Assembly (NCBI GenBank): GCA_020091685.1
Contig: CM034612.1
Span: 28,140,655-28,204,654, forward strand
DNA: 64,000 nucleotides
Source: Lutjanus erythropterus
Lineage: Eukaryota; Chordata; Actinopteri; Lutjaniformes; Lutjanidae
Direction: 5' to 3'
The translations under genes were made by a program, and so were the position numbers. The notes beneath the pieces were generated by a model. It had not been told where the DNA came from. It ran no database searches and worked only from the letters and a program-made list of their open reading frames with translations. How positions within the stretch are numbered: position 1 is the first letter of the stretch; each line of letters starts with the position of its first letter. Below, piece after piece: positions 13,569 through 24,350 of the stretch.

Positions 13569-13960
13569 CAGTCTCTCCAGAAAGTTGCATTTCATGCAAA
13601 CTCAACCAATCCCCTTGAATTGTGTGCAACCTTGCAATTTTGTCCAAACTCCGCAACTTTTTCACAAAATTTGACCAATCACAGCAGTCCCCCACACAGA
13701 TGTCATACATGCATATCTCAGACTTAATGTTTTCTTTTATTCGTCCCTAGTTTTCTGGATTTATGTTTTTGTTATTTTATCACAGGCACTGAACAGAACA
13801 TAACTTCTGCCATTGTTCCTGACATATAACAACACTCCGTGCACTTTTATTTTATAATTTTGTGCTGTTTTGACTGAGCTTGAGCTCCAAAAAGATTCTC
13901 CCTTTTTGTGGAATACCCCCCTGGTGCACTTCTTCATTTTACACACAAAGCAGATTTCTA
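13569..13960 (-). mobile_element. Truncated copy of the CAGTCCCTCCAGGA MITE family
   Basis: The sequence begins CAGTCTCTCCAGAAAG and matches the reverse complement of the right half of the full element at 29191-29801, including CAACCTTGCAATTTT and TTGAGCTCCAAAAAGATTCT. It breaks off near 13960, close to a GGTGCACTTCTTCAT segment that is shared with the copy at 53800-54690. Confidence 0.7.
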
Positions 13961-14559
13961 TATCTATTTTTGTAATTCTGAATTCTGAGTCTTGTTTCCT
14001 CAACATGTCATTAGACACCTGAGAATCCTGCTCACTGGTAACAGGTCTGCTCAGTACTGAGAGGCCTGCTTTATATCACAGCTGCTGGAGACTGAGGGAC
14101 ACATGATTTGCTGGTCCTCAGACTTGTGTTTTCCCATCATGTTAGCCTCTGTAACTCCACAGGCTGCTGTCCTGGAGGTGGCTGATGAATTTATTTGGCC
14201 TAAAGGACAAATTCATCACAAGTTCTCTTAGAGCTTTTATTGCTTGTGAAGATGATTTATGTTTGGTGGCTGATTCTGTCATTTCATATTAGAAGAATAT
14301 TTTAAAGGGGAATGACATGAATGGGACATTGATTTACATATCCACTGATGTATTACGAATTTGTTAAAAACAGCTAGATTTATTGATGCTCTGAGAAAAT
14401 GAAAAAGATACAAATACGTTGGCATTTTGGCATTTTTTTCCCCCTCAATCAATACTTAAATATATATATACAGTTTATGTGTTTGACTAAATGTAAAATG
14501 ATACTTCATCCACTGGACATGAGAAATATCAGTCACACACACTGACATCATTGGCCAGT

Positions 14560-14960
14560 AGTAGAGCTGCATCCTGGGATATTAATAAAAGCATATACAT
14601 GGTGTTTCTTCTGCAGCCTCAACCAGCATGACAAATCAGAGCTGGGCCTCATAATGGATAGTCAGGCTGACACTGACACTGGCCTCCACCCGCCTGCCCA
14701 TTTTTTCTTCATCATAAACTACGTGTGGGGTGAAACTCTTATTTGTCACACCTGCTTCAGGCTTAAGAAACACTGATGAATTAAACAACAGGAAACCAAT
14801 CAATCTGAGCGAGCCGATTTGTCAAGTGTGAGTGACCGGATCACCGCCCGGTGACAAATTCAGCCCTGGCTGCTGCCGGCTGTTCATGCACACCGATGGG
14901 AAGTGAAAATGCAAACAGACCTGTGCACTGTCTTAAAACGCACTGTCCCATTCACATCAA
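14560..14960. promoter_or_regulatory. Candidate non-coding regulatory element
   Basis: Unique, GC-balanced sequence with GGGATATTAATAAAAGC, AACCAATCAATCTGAGCG and the imperfect inverted motif TGACCGGATCACCGCCCGGTGA. It has no coding frame or recognised repeat. Conservation would have to be shown by alignment. Confidence 0.25.
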
Positions 14961-15269
14961 ACAGCCACCTCATGTTGTCCAACAATCCACACTGCAGCAG
15001 CTCCAAACCTGAGTGGCCAGTGTGAGTTCAGAAAGTCCCTGTGTAGACAGCATGTAACTAGAAAGGTGTGTCAATTGTTTCGACACAAAAATGTGAATAT
15101 AAAAATCTTCTGTTTCAGTAGAAGGGAATAACCTTAATAGTTTAGCCAAAAAGGAAAGAGAGAAATAACACTGGTCTATTTCATTTTGATTGGTGTCTTT
15201 TTGGTTTCAATTACATCATTGAGATAAAAAGTATTTTGTCCACATAGATTACCAGTACTGAGTATTAAA

Positions 15270-15560
15270 GCACCAATATGTACTACTTAGTGACACTGGC
15301 ATCTGACAGTGAGAATGTAAACTGTAATCAAGTGAATACCACTTGCCTCACCCTCCCCTTCCAAACCATGGAGCTGCTCCCTCTGTAGATAAAAAGGGCT
15401 CACTCTAAGGTGACAAAAACAGGTAATGAAATTCTTATTTATCAGGTGATTAAACACTAATGAAAACATCCTTAATGAATATTGCATTCCAATTCTGCCA
15501 TATTGTGCCAATACCTCCCTCCAAATCTGACACACTGGGCCTTTAGACACAACATCACAC
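15270..15560. mobile_element. Short interspersed repeat shared with 39960-40100
   Basis: The segment GGAGCTGCTCCCTCTGTAGA with AAGGGCTCACTCTAAGGTGAC recurs near 40050-40090 as GAGCTGCTCCCTCTGTCGAT with AAGGGCTCATTCTAAGGTAAC. The ends, with TATGTACTACTTAGTGACAC, look like a fish MITE. It is non-coding. Confidence 0.45.
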
Positions 15561-16439
15561 AGACAAAATACATTATTAAATTTTAAACAATTTAATATTC
15601 TTATAATTCAGCTCATTATTATAAAGTGTTAATTCTTTAAGTTTCTTTTCACAAGAAGAGTTGATTGCAGCTCATTTGTATTTCATTCCTGCTGGTTTTA
15701 TTTCAATGTCCTTTTTCCAAAGTCTGTTTTTATTATTTTAAAAGAGCAATGACTGTTTTTTAATGATTCAGTCACAGAGCTATGACAAACAGGCCAGAGG
15801 CAGTTATGTCTGTCTGTTTCTTAAGTCTTGGTGAAGTCATCATTATTTAACAGACTGTCTGTATTTATTCAAATAATGCTAAACTGCTAATGTGTGTGTT
15901 TCACTAATATTAGGTTACAGATCTAATCCCAAAACTAGCAGTTAGTCCAAACCGCAGTCTGGGTAGATTTGGTTTACATAAAAGAAGATAGAAAAACATC
16001 TAAATAAGATAAAACACATCTGATAACAAATCTCTGCAATAATCTCCTTATCTTATAATCAAGGAATATGTTGCCCATGATTCATCAATACTGCACCTTA
16101 TGTGTTTTAATAGTTTTAACAATCTCTATGACACAGAGTTTGAATTTTAAGTTTTGAATACACAGACAATACTGGTTAGTAGCATCAATTTATTGTAGAC
16201 TGTGATCTCTAGGGTTTTGCAGATAATAATTAAAAATACAATATCCTTTAATGCTGAAAGTACTTATATTTCTCTCATTTAAATTCATAAATACCTACTA
16301 AGTGGAAACATTTTCATTTTCAATCTTAGAAGCCAAGAATTGTCCAAGAAATGAAAGAATTTCAGTCACTCATGACTGGAACAAAATAGGACCCAGGCCA
16401 TTTGTTTTGTATTTCCTGCAAAACTTTGGGGAAAAGATT

Positions 16440-16600
16440 AGTGCTTAGGGAATATTTCACCCACAAATGAAAACTGAGTCATCATCTACTCACTCTCATG
16501 CTGACTGACTGTCCAGTTTAGTTTTGGTCCACAAAACACTGCTGGGAATGGGGAAGGACTGTTTTTGCAACTTTCCGAAAAGTTTTAGACTGACAGTCAC
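16440..16600 (+). mobile_element. Short repeat, forward copy
   Basis: TTTCACCCACAAATGAAAAC followed by TCATCTACTCACTCTCATG recurs in reverse complement at 47110-47310. This is a known type of abundant fish repeat end. It has no coding content. Confidence 0.5.
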
Positions 16601-16803
16601 ACCTGCATCATGTAGACACAGGTAGACAGGGTTTGAACATGTTTTTCATTCTTTATGACTCCTGTTACTTTGCTCTGCACTGTGCTTTGTTCTCTATCCC
16701 CATTTGTTCAATTCATGTTGTTGACACAGTAGACAGTAGTTGTTGGACAGAGATCAAATGTATGCATGTAGGCCTCACCCTGATGGCTCACCCTGCATAC
16801 ACC

Positions 16804-16805
<2 letters not shown>

Positions 16806-16867
<62 letters not shown>
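16806..16867. repeat. (GT)n microsatellite
   Basis: A pure GT dinucleotide array of about 62 bp. Overlapping poly-VC and poly-TH reading frames are artefacts. Confidence 0.95.
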
Positions 16868-16870
<3 letters not shown>

Positions 16871-17689
16871 GGGATATCTATGGATGGCCTGGGAATCAAT
16901 CAAGTAAAATCAAGTTCCAGCCTGTGTTGCCTCTGTCTGATCAGGTGGCAGTGTGCTGACCGATGGTCCAGATTTGAGATCATCTACATGCCTTTACGTA
17001 AATGGGACTAATCCATCAAGAGCAGACTACAGACGCTCACTCCATCATTCCTGCTAACACACTCACACTGAGTTCCCAGGAGGGAACAAAAGAAAAACTA
17101 TTTCTCTGCTAAGCTATTGAAGAGTTTGTATCATATTTTAACATCATAAACTGCATCAGTCTCAATAAATCTCACAGGTCAAACATTTGTGTAGTTTACA
17201 GATGCGCTGAATTATATCTGGTAGCTGCACTAAAACTACAACTGGAAAAGTTCCAGCAGTGTAAATTAAAACTAGAAGAAACAAAACAAGAAGTCTGCTC
17301 CTCCAGACTGCAATGTTCATTTTATACTCTAAGGCTGTATTCAGACCAAATCAGGTAATGCACTGAAAACGCCAGTCCCCATTACATGGGGAGTGGGTTT
17401 AGGCTGCATTGGTAGGGACTGTGGGCCAAACAATGATATTATCTCACTGGTGTCCTTGCTTGGTTTATTTGGTGTACCTCGCTTTCATGTCTTGGTCTGA
17501 CTAGTTTATGCTGCAAAATAATGACAAGAAGATTCTTTGGTTTGTGTCCATTTCTTTGAGAAAGAGAGAGAGAGAGCAGAGTGGTGGTCAACTGAGCTAG
17601 AGAGTGGATGAAGAGATGGAGCAGTGGTCACAAGAGAGCTGATGAATCAGAGATATATCTCTGTAATAATATAATAATATAATAATATT

Positions 17690-17900
17690 ACATTATTATG
17701 CCCTCACGCTAGCAACAGGACAGCCATCTGTCAGTCCATCGATCGCATTTTTGTGAACGCCTTGAGGGAATTTCTTCAAACTTGGCACAAATGTCCACTT
17801 GGACTCAAAGATGAACTTTTCAGATTTTAGTGGTCAAGGGTCATTGTGACCTCTCAAAATGTGATTTTGGCCATAACTCATAGTTATGTCAAAATCTCAC
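17690..17900. mobile_element. Fragment of a fish repeat (GCCTTGAGGGAATTTCTTC type)
   Basis: The sequence from TTATGCCCTCACGC to GTGATTTTGGCCATAAC resembles a common teleost interspersed repeat. It is bordered on the left by an (ATAATA)n run at 17660-17695. It is incomplete and encodes nothing recognisable. Confidence 0.4.
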
Positions 17901-18300
17901 ACAAATATCAGTGCAAAAAAGTAGGGAGGGAGGTTGGAATTATAAAAGGGTTCTTTAGATCATGGAGAAGCAATGCCGTAACAACCATAGGAGTACACCA
18001 CAACTTTTTCAGACGAATACTGTCGCAAAAACGGTAACATAAGATATACGTCTTCTCCAGCTCTAATATGATTTCAATTTAAAAGCAGAGTAAAATGAGC
18101 TGGGTTAGGGTTAGAAATATGGGCTAATTAAAGTCCATGTAAAGGAAAAAGGGAGTTTTTCTTCTAAACACATTATAGGTATTAGAACATAGTTACTGAA
18201 AACGCTTAGAACTATATAGTGCTGAATTCTGGAGTTAGGTAAAATGTTCACAAGTTCTGTGTTCAGTATTTTTTGGTCGGACTTTAAACATGGCTCAATG

Positions 18301-18740
18301 TGTAACAACTCTGGAAGGTTCAGACTCAGGTACAGAGAAACACACAGGAGGCAGAGTGAGGTTCAAACAAAAATCACTATCTTTACGAGAGTCCAAAAAA
18401 GGGCAAAACACAGGGAGTCCAAAAAGGCAAACAAAACAGACATGGAAAAGGTACAATCCTATAATCCAATAAACAGGCAAAATCCAAACAATCCAGGGAG
18501 CCTAACACAGCGAAAGCTAGAAGTAACGTCACAGAGAACAAAGACAATCGGGCAAAGACGGGTGGAGCTGGTGAGAGTATATATACACAGGGAGGGTAAG
18601 GCGGGTAATCAGGGGCAGGTGAGTAAGCGGCCTCAGTTGTGGTTGATGAGAGGCGGGAAAACACAGGAAACTGTAAAGACACAAGAGGTAGCATTACAAA
18701 ATAAAACAGGAAACAACATGACAAAATCCAGAATGTTACA
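18301..18740 (-). mobile_element. Solo LTR with 5-bp target duplication
   Basis: The 440-bp unit begins TGTAACAACT and ends GAATGTTACA, the TG...CA form of an LTR, and is flanked on both sides by CAATG (18296-18300 and 18741-18745). On the minus strand a TATATATA box lies in the middle, so this is the likely sense. No internal retroviral or Gypsy genes are present. A 5-bp duplication is usual for Ty3/Gypsy and BEL elements. The 178- and 142-residue frames inside it are not genes. Confidence 0.88.
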
Positions 18741-20349
18741 CAATGACATGCTGGAGCCATGGTTCCCCCACACGATTTAAGCTCCGCAAACCAACACTTG
18801 AATGACATCATCTCCCCCTTCCCTCACCCTCGCTAACAGTTAGTTACAAACACTCCTTCAGTGATTCTCTCAGTCCAAATCAGCCCAGCAGTTCACTTCA
18901 GCTCACTTCAGTTCCACCAACCCGACTCAAAAGAAAAAAAAATACCATCCTGGCACCGTCCTCTGGCTCTGATGGCTCAATAAAGCTGATGGACGGAGTG
19001 TCCATGTTTCAGGTTGTTCTCAGGTCATAGTGGTGTTTGACACTCTTATTGACTGAGGCTGTTCCAGGGCTGGTTTGGAGCCAGAGCTTTATTTTGAACC
19101 AGTTCTTTGTGTTTTGAGAGCCAACAAACTGGCTCTCAGCCTTGAAAACAGTTCACTTAGTAGCCAGTATTAGAAGTAAAAAAGTAGTTGGAAGTTGTGC
19201 TTCTTTTTCTTCCCTTATATGAGTCACAGCCAGCGTTACAGCGCATTACCACCACCTACTGTGTTGGAGTGTGAAGTGCTTTAAGTTAGTGTTGCTAGGA
19301 AACTGGTTGCCTGTACAGTTACATAATGACTTGGCTCTCTAGGTTGTGGAAAATCAATTCAGTTCTTAGATTAGCAAGTTGAACCAACTGAGAACTGGCA
19401 CAAGCACTGAACTAGCACTTGGTTCTTGTTTGTTGAAAAGGGGTATGAGACAGCAGAGTGGACGCACCCCTGGCATTTCAGAGCAGAGAAAACATTTTTT
19501 CATGATTTTGAGACCTAATTTTATACATTTGGTGATTTTTTTTAATCCTTATAATTTGGCTTGGTGGTTAATAACATCTTTCTGTGATGAGGTAATCTCA
19601 GAACACACATTTATTTTTGCTTTACACAGTCCTTAAATGGGTCCAACCACAAAATGAATACTGTAACTATAACAGTCCACCACTAATATCAGGGAAGGCT
19701 GAAAATTGAAATGCTACAAGCCACAGCTCAATACTGACCATAACTCCTGTCCTGTGGGTCACGCTTCGTCACCAACATGGTTCCACTGTCTTTCTCCTCA
19801 AATGACCAGGAAACAGACCAACTCAACAGTCCGGGACACCTGAAGGCAGATCAAACAAACAGTAATAGGGTACGCCAATGGCAACCACCGAGCCTATGTC
19901 TCTTATGTGCCTGAGTGTTACTAAATGCCCTAATGGTTATCACTCTGTGAGACAGAGTCTCCCACTCTGCTGCAACATCGCATTTTACCACTCAGGACTT
20001 CTCAGTTGGCTGATTCTGTCACTGTCACTCTGACTGTCCCCTTAAAGGCGTCTGCTTCTCCATAGCTCTCAGTTCTGTCCTCTATCCCCATCAGCTGTGC
20101 CCTCTATGCTGATTCAGCATGCTGCTCTCCTGTGCTCTTTCTGACCTGTGCTTCTCAACTGCTGGCTGTCATTTTTAGGAGGATAACATTGGTACTGTGA
20201 GCCTGGAGTGTGCTGCCCAGGCTGCATTTCCCTCTTGCCATGGTGTGCTCACACTGCCGGATCCTCCCCTTCCTTCTTCCCCTGTGAATCTGTCATGGTG
20301 AGCCCACAGATCTGCACACCCATCAATGAGCACGTGTACTGGTTCTCAC
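18741..20349. other. Gene-free stretch with a degraded repeat
   Basis: No exon is supported. Around 19060-19450 the motifs CTGGTTTGGAGCCAGAG and TTTTGAACCAGTTC, with partial complements, suggest a degraded DNA transposon. The remainder is moderately GC-rich and shows no recognised function. Confidence 0.35.
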
Positions 20350-20491
20350 CTTAACTGCTGGCAGTGCATGGCGCTGCTCTCCAGTTCTGCTTCCCCCTCC
20401 TGCGAATTCACACTGTCAAGTCTCACCGCTGCCATCTTCATCTCATCCTCTACCCTCTTCATTTGCTCATTCACCTCGTTCCTCTTGGTCC
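20350..20491 (-). CDS. Possible orphan exon encoding a charged helix
   Basis: A minus-strand segment of 142 nt sits between an acceptor-like GTGGCTGCAG and a strong donor-like AAG|GTGAGA. Its open frame runs TKRNEVNEQMKRVEDEMKM through HCQQL (46 full codons), rich in Glu, Lys and Met and able to form a helix or coiled coil. I do not recognise the protein. No partner exon was found nearby, and the frame meets a stop just past the donor. It may be an exon of an unseen gene, a pseudogene fragment or chance. Confidence 0.25.
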
Positions 20492-20639
20492 CTGCAGCCA
20501 CACCCTCATGTCCCATTGGCTAAAAGCAAAGTCTATCAAAAAGGTAACATCTCCACCTAGTTCAGGTATTTAGTGGTAATTTGTCACATGGCCGGAGACA
20601 AGAAGTTAACATACATAATAATATTAACAAATAAACTTC

Positions 20640-21003
20640 AAAATAAAAATCTGAAATAATATGCCGCCTCACAGCAAGAAGGTCCTGAGTTTGATCCCCC
20701 GGCTTGCTGGGTCAGGGCCTTTCTGTGCAGAGTTTGCATGTTCTCCCCGTGTCTGCGTGGGTTCTCTCCGGGTTCTCCGGCTTCCTCCCACAGTCCAAAG
20801 ACATGCATGCTAAGATAATTGGTGACTCTAAATTGCCCGTAGGTGTGAATGTGAGTGTGAGTGGTTGTCTGTCTATGTGTCAGCCCTGCAATGAACTGGC
20901 GACTTGTCCAGGGTGAACCCCGCCTCTCGCCCAATGTCAGCTGGGATAGGCTCCAGCAGCCCGCGACCCTTCAGGAATAAGTGGTTACAGAAAATGAATG
21001 AAT
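20640..21003 (+). mobile_element. SINE-like retroposon, (GAAT)n tail
   Basis: The sequence CTCACAGCAAGAAGGTCCTG, then GTTTGATCCCC (Pol III B-box-like), CATGTTCTCCCCGTGTCTGC and GGCTCCAGCAGCCCGCGACC is the well-known fish SINE-like consensus, ending in AAAATGAATGAATGAA. The 5' head with the A box is missing. Frames in it are not genes. Confidence 0.8.
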
Positions 21004-22851
21004 GAACACAGCAATAGTAAAATCACACATGACACTAAAACTATGAAATATAATATATACAATCCTACAGATAAAATAGGCTAAGTGGTAAAATTTATGA
21101 AATAATGCAGAATAAAAGGATGCAAGGTGATTTATTTAAAATTTACAACAAGGCTGTAAAATAGGATTATGTAATTCCTTTTTTAAGTAGTTGTTACTGA
21201 TTGTAGAGAAAATGAAAATACAGAACAAATGAACTTTTAAGGTGGAGTGCTAAGAATGAGTTAAGCAGTTTCACATCTTGAGAGAAGAAGCTGATTTTCT
21301 CGCAGTATGAAGTCGTTCTTTGAAATCCTATCAATGATGGTGGAGTCATCTGCAAACTTAACAACAGCGATTTTTTTATCAAGTGTCACAGCAAACAAAA
21401 AATCTAATAAAGGAATATAAGGAAATGCTGTGTGACAAAAAAAAAATGGTGTAGTGATGACATTTTATATTCAAGACATCACAATGTTCAGCTATCTATC
21501 AGTCATCTGTCCCTCTCTGTAAAAATAGTCTGTAAGTGTAGACAACATGTTTCTACCTGGAAATTATTCACTGGAATCACACTTGTAGTGAGAACTTCCA
21601 TTCTGACAAAAAAGGACTATAAATTCCTTCAGTCTTCACTACATACATTACATGTGTCTGGACAGACACGGATGTAAACTGTAACTTGACTGGTTGGATG
21701 AGGCATGCAAGCTCAAGGCAGTAATTCTAGTTTTCATTATTTAACCAAGGCTACCATTTCCCTCACATTAACCAAGTGCTACGAGTGCCTAAACAGATCC
21801 ATCATAATGCTGCTGACACCATAAGAGCAAATTACATCTTGCTCTGGAAGAATATTGTAAGGCAATCAAATGAAACATGTTGTTGGTGATCATGGTGTAG
21901 ATACATTCTAATGAACATCTTGTGACTTAAAAGATACATTAAAAATGTTCTCATTATAATGATGAACAAATGCATTAGACTATGCTTTTTTGAAAACACA
22001 TTATGAATGTAATTTCCACAAGGTTGTGCCTTTGGTTCTATCTGCAACAACAACCTTGCTCTGCTTCAATTTTGACCTTCTGTCCTGATTTTAGTTGTTT
22101 GCCCCGTGTTTCCTCTGCAGTAAAGGATTAGTGAGGTCAGTGTTTCCAGATCTTAGCATGTAGGTAGAATACTATCATAACTGATAGAAATGATAGCCTA
22201 AAACAAAGAGACATGTTGCAATAAACCCAAATTATCCATTAAAAGGGAGCAACTTTGTTTCATTTTCCTAGTGCCAAAAATGAAAATGGTTCATTAAGCA
22301 TGCCTGGTAAAATTAATGGCATTCCATGGATGATCTGTCTTGCACAAGGAGTTTGTCTTGATGGTGGTGCTAGTGACCCCGAATATCAACAGCAAACATC
22401 AAGGAACTCTCACCAGTTTGAGACATTTTTTTCACCAACATGCTGTCAAGAGTAGAGTTTGAGATCTGTACCTGAACCCAATGAGACCTGGCGAGACCCG
22501 GTGGGTTCAGGTCGAGTCAGGCCGTTCTCACATATTTCACAGGCTCATGTCAGGTTTGTGCTGTTCTATATTTATTTATTTATTTATTCATTTTCATTTT
22601 TCTCCCCAGTTTAGTCATTGCCAATTCCAATTCCCTGCATGTGCTGTCCCTGGCACTGAAAAGTCCTACTGTTTGGTGCATAGAGGGGAGCTTGTTACGA
22701 AAAATGCTGGGCTGTAATCAGGTTTGGGCTGAAATATGCTAATGAGGGATGCGTTTGGGTTGGTTTTGGACAGAAATTTGTCAGCATCGGGCCTCAATGG
22801 GCTCAACTTTTCAGGCACGATTAAAGCGCTAATCAAGTGGGCTTTTGAACC
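21004..22851. other. Gene-free stretch
   Basis: No coding exon, RNA gene or complete element was recognised. A short (TTTA)n run lies near 22568-22588. Sequence from about 22470 to 22850 has repeat-like wording (GACCCGGTGGGTTCAGG) but could not be assigned. Confidence 0.4.
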
Positions 22852-23570
22852 TCAAATGTTAAAATTATTACAAATCATCCTAAACACACTTGGGTGGGTG
22901 TTGGACTCCACCAGGCTTGCCTTGTCTCCTGTCCTGTTTGTCATATTCATGGACACAATCTTAAGGTGCAGCAGGGGTACTGACATGATAGCGTCACACA
23001 GTTGCTGCAGAATTGTCGGCTGCACATCCATGATGCGAATCTCCCGTTCCACTGCATCCCAAAGGTGCTTTATTGGACTGAAATCTGGTGACTGTGGAGA
23101 CCATGGGAGTATACTGAACACGGTGTCATGTTCAAAAAAACAATTTGAGATGATCTGAGCTCAGATCATCTCAAATTGGTCACAAATTTGTCAAAAATTT
23201 GTCACAGTGGTCATAAAGGTCATGGTCGGGTAGGCTGTGGTGTTTAAATGATGCTCAAGATGAGAGATTGTCTTCTGCATACCTTGGTTGTAACGAGTGG
23301 TTATTTGAGTTACCATCTTGAACCAGGCTGGTCATTCTCCTCCGACCACTGGCATCAACAAGGCATTTTCGCCCAGAGAACTGCCACTCACTGGATATTA
23401 CATTGGATATTATTATATACATGCTATATAAACCCTAGAGATGGTTGTGTGTGAAAATCCCAGTAGATCAGCAGTTTGTGAAATACTCAGACAAGCGTGT
23501 CTAGCACCAACAACCATGTCACGTTCAAAGTCACTTAAATCACCTTTCTTGCCCATTCTGATGTTTGAAC
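22852..23570 (-). pseudogene. Broken Tc1-like transposase
   Basis: On the minus strand the N-terminal helix-turn-helix start lies at 23556, reading MGKKGDLSDFERDMVVGAR and on to LLGFSHTTISRVY. The C-terminal catalytic segment with SPQSPDFSPIKHLWDAVERE is at 22980-23121, around the last acidic residue of the DDE triad. Most of the central catalytic core between them is deleted, so the element cannot be active. A 38-bp palindrome sits at the broken junction. Terminal repeats were not found. Confidence 0.85.
23141..23178. repeat. Perfect 38-bp palindrome inside the Tc1 remnant
   Basis: CAATTTGAGATGATCTGAG at 23141-23159 is followed at once by its exact reverse complement at 23160-23178, with no spacer. 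The left arm continues the transposon sequence. The right arm does not belong there and is followed by ACAAATTTGTCAAAAATTTGT. Confidence 0.95.
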
Positions 23571-23589
23571 TTCAGCAACTGGGAGAAGA

Positions 23590-23720
23590 CGACAGAACAG
23601 ACCCAGAACTCACTGGAGGGGATATGTATCTCATCTGGCCTGGGAACACCTCAGGATCCCCTAGAAGGAGCTGGAAGCATTGCTGGAGAGAGGAACACAT
23701 GGAATACGCTGCTGCCACTG
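23590..23720 (+). mobile_element. Short LINE 3' fragment, RTE/Rex3-like
   Basis: The segment ATCTCATCTGGCCTGGGAAC through AGGAGCTGGAAGCATTGCTG matches the end of the LINE coding region at 54290-54360 in this window. It abuts the Tc1 remnant. Only about 130 bp remains and it is non-functional. Confidence 0.7.
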
Positions 23721-24059
23721 CAACTCAATAAGATATGTTGTTCTGGACCAAAGTGCTGAATGGCAGAATTTAGGGTAAAATATTGCACGTGGTAGCAGTT
23801 CTTTTCTACAAATTTATTTCGAAGCTTCAAGATGTTTGTCCTATAGTCTGTGAAGATAGCACTGGATTATTGACCAGTTCTCTACAGAATAACATTTTAA
23901 GTTCTGTATTTGACAATGTTAAAGCACCACCTACATTGTCTAACTGAGCGTGGCCTAATTCCCAGCCTTTCTACCAGTATCCTGAAGCCAACCCTCTCCC
24001 ATGAGTTTTCAATCAAATCCCACATTTTCCCCCAAAAGCTCACATCCCCTTCCCTCCAC

Positions 24060-24350
24060 AATTAATTCACTCATTTATCCTCTGTTCCAGTCAAGGTCAA
24101 GGCCTGTGATATCTTAATTAAAGAAGAAAAGGGAGAAGAAAGTTTTCTGTCTTCAAATGAAGCCTCAAATTTGTGAGCTGTTCAATCACATCTTTTAAAC
24201 TCACTTAACCCCTGATTAATCCCCTGCGCTCTTCAGTTGGCCGAGCTTCTCGCTAATGAAATTAAGCAAAGGAAGCCTCCATAACAGATTCAGCACACAT
24301 CACTGGGACAGGTTGGAGACTTGACAGCATCTGCAGCACAAGTCTTCATG
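24060..24350. promoter_or_regulatory. Candidate non-coding regulatory element
   Basis: The patch is dense in homeodomain-type cores: ACAATTAATTC, TATCTTAATTAAAG, CCTGATTAATCCCC and GCTAATGAAATTAAGC. It is unique within the window, has no coding frame and is less AT-rich than its surroundings. This is typical of developmental enhancers, but function is inferred from motif density only. Confidence 0.3.

Noticed and set aside
16633..17011. Cys/Val- and Thr/His-rich open frames
   Set aside because: They are translations of the (GT)n microsatellite and have no other coding support.
18244..18811. Frames of 178 (plus) and 142 (minus) residues
   Set aside because: Both lie in a solo LTR with target duplication; neither has a recognised domain.
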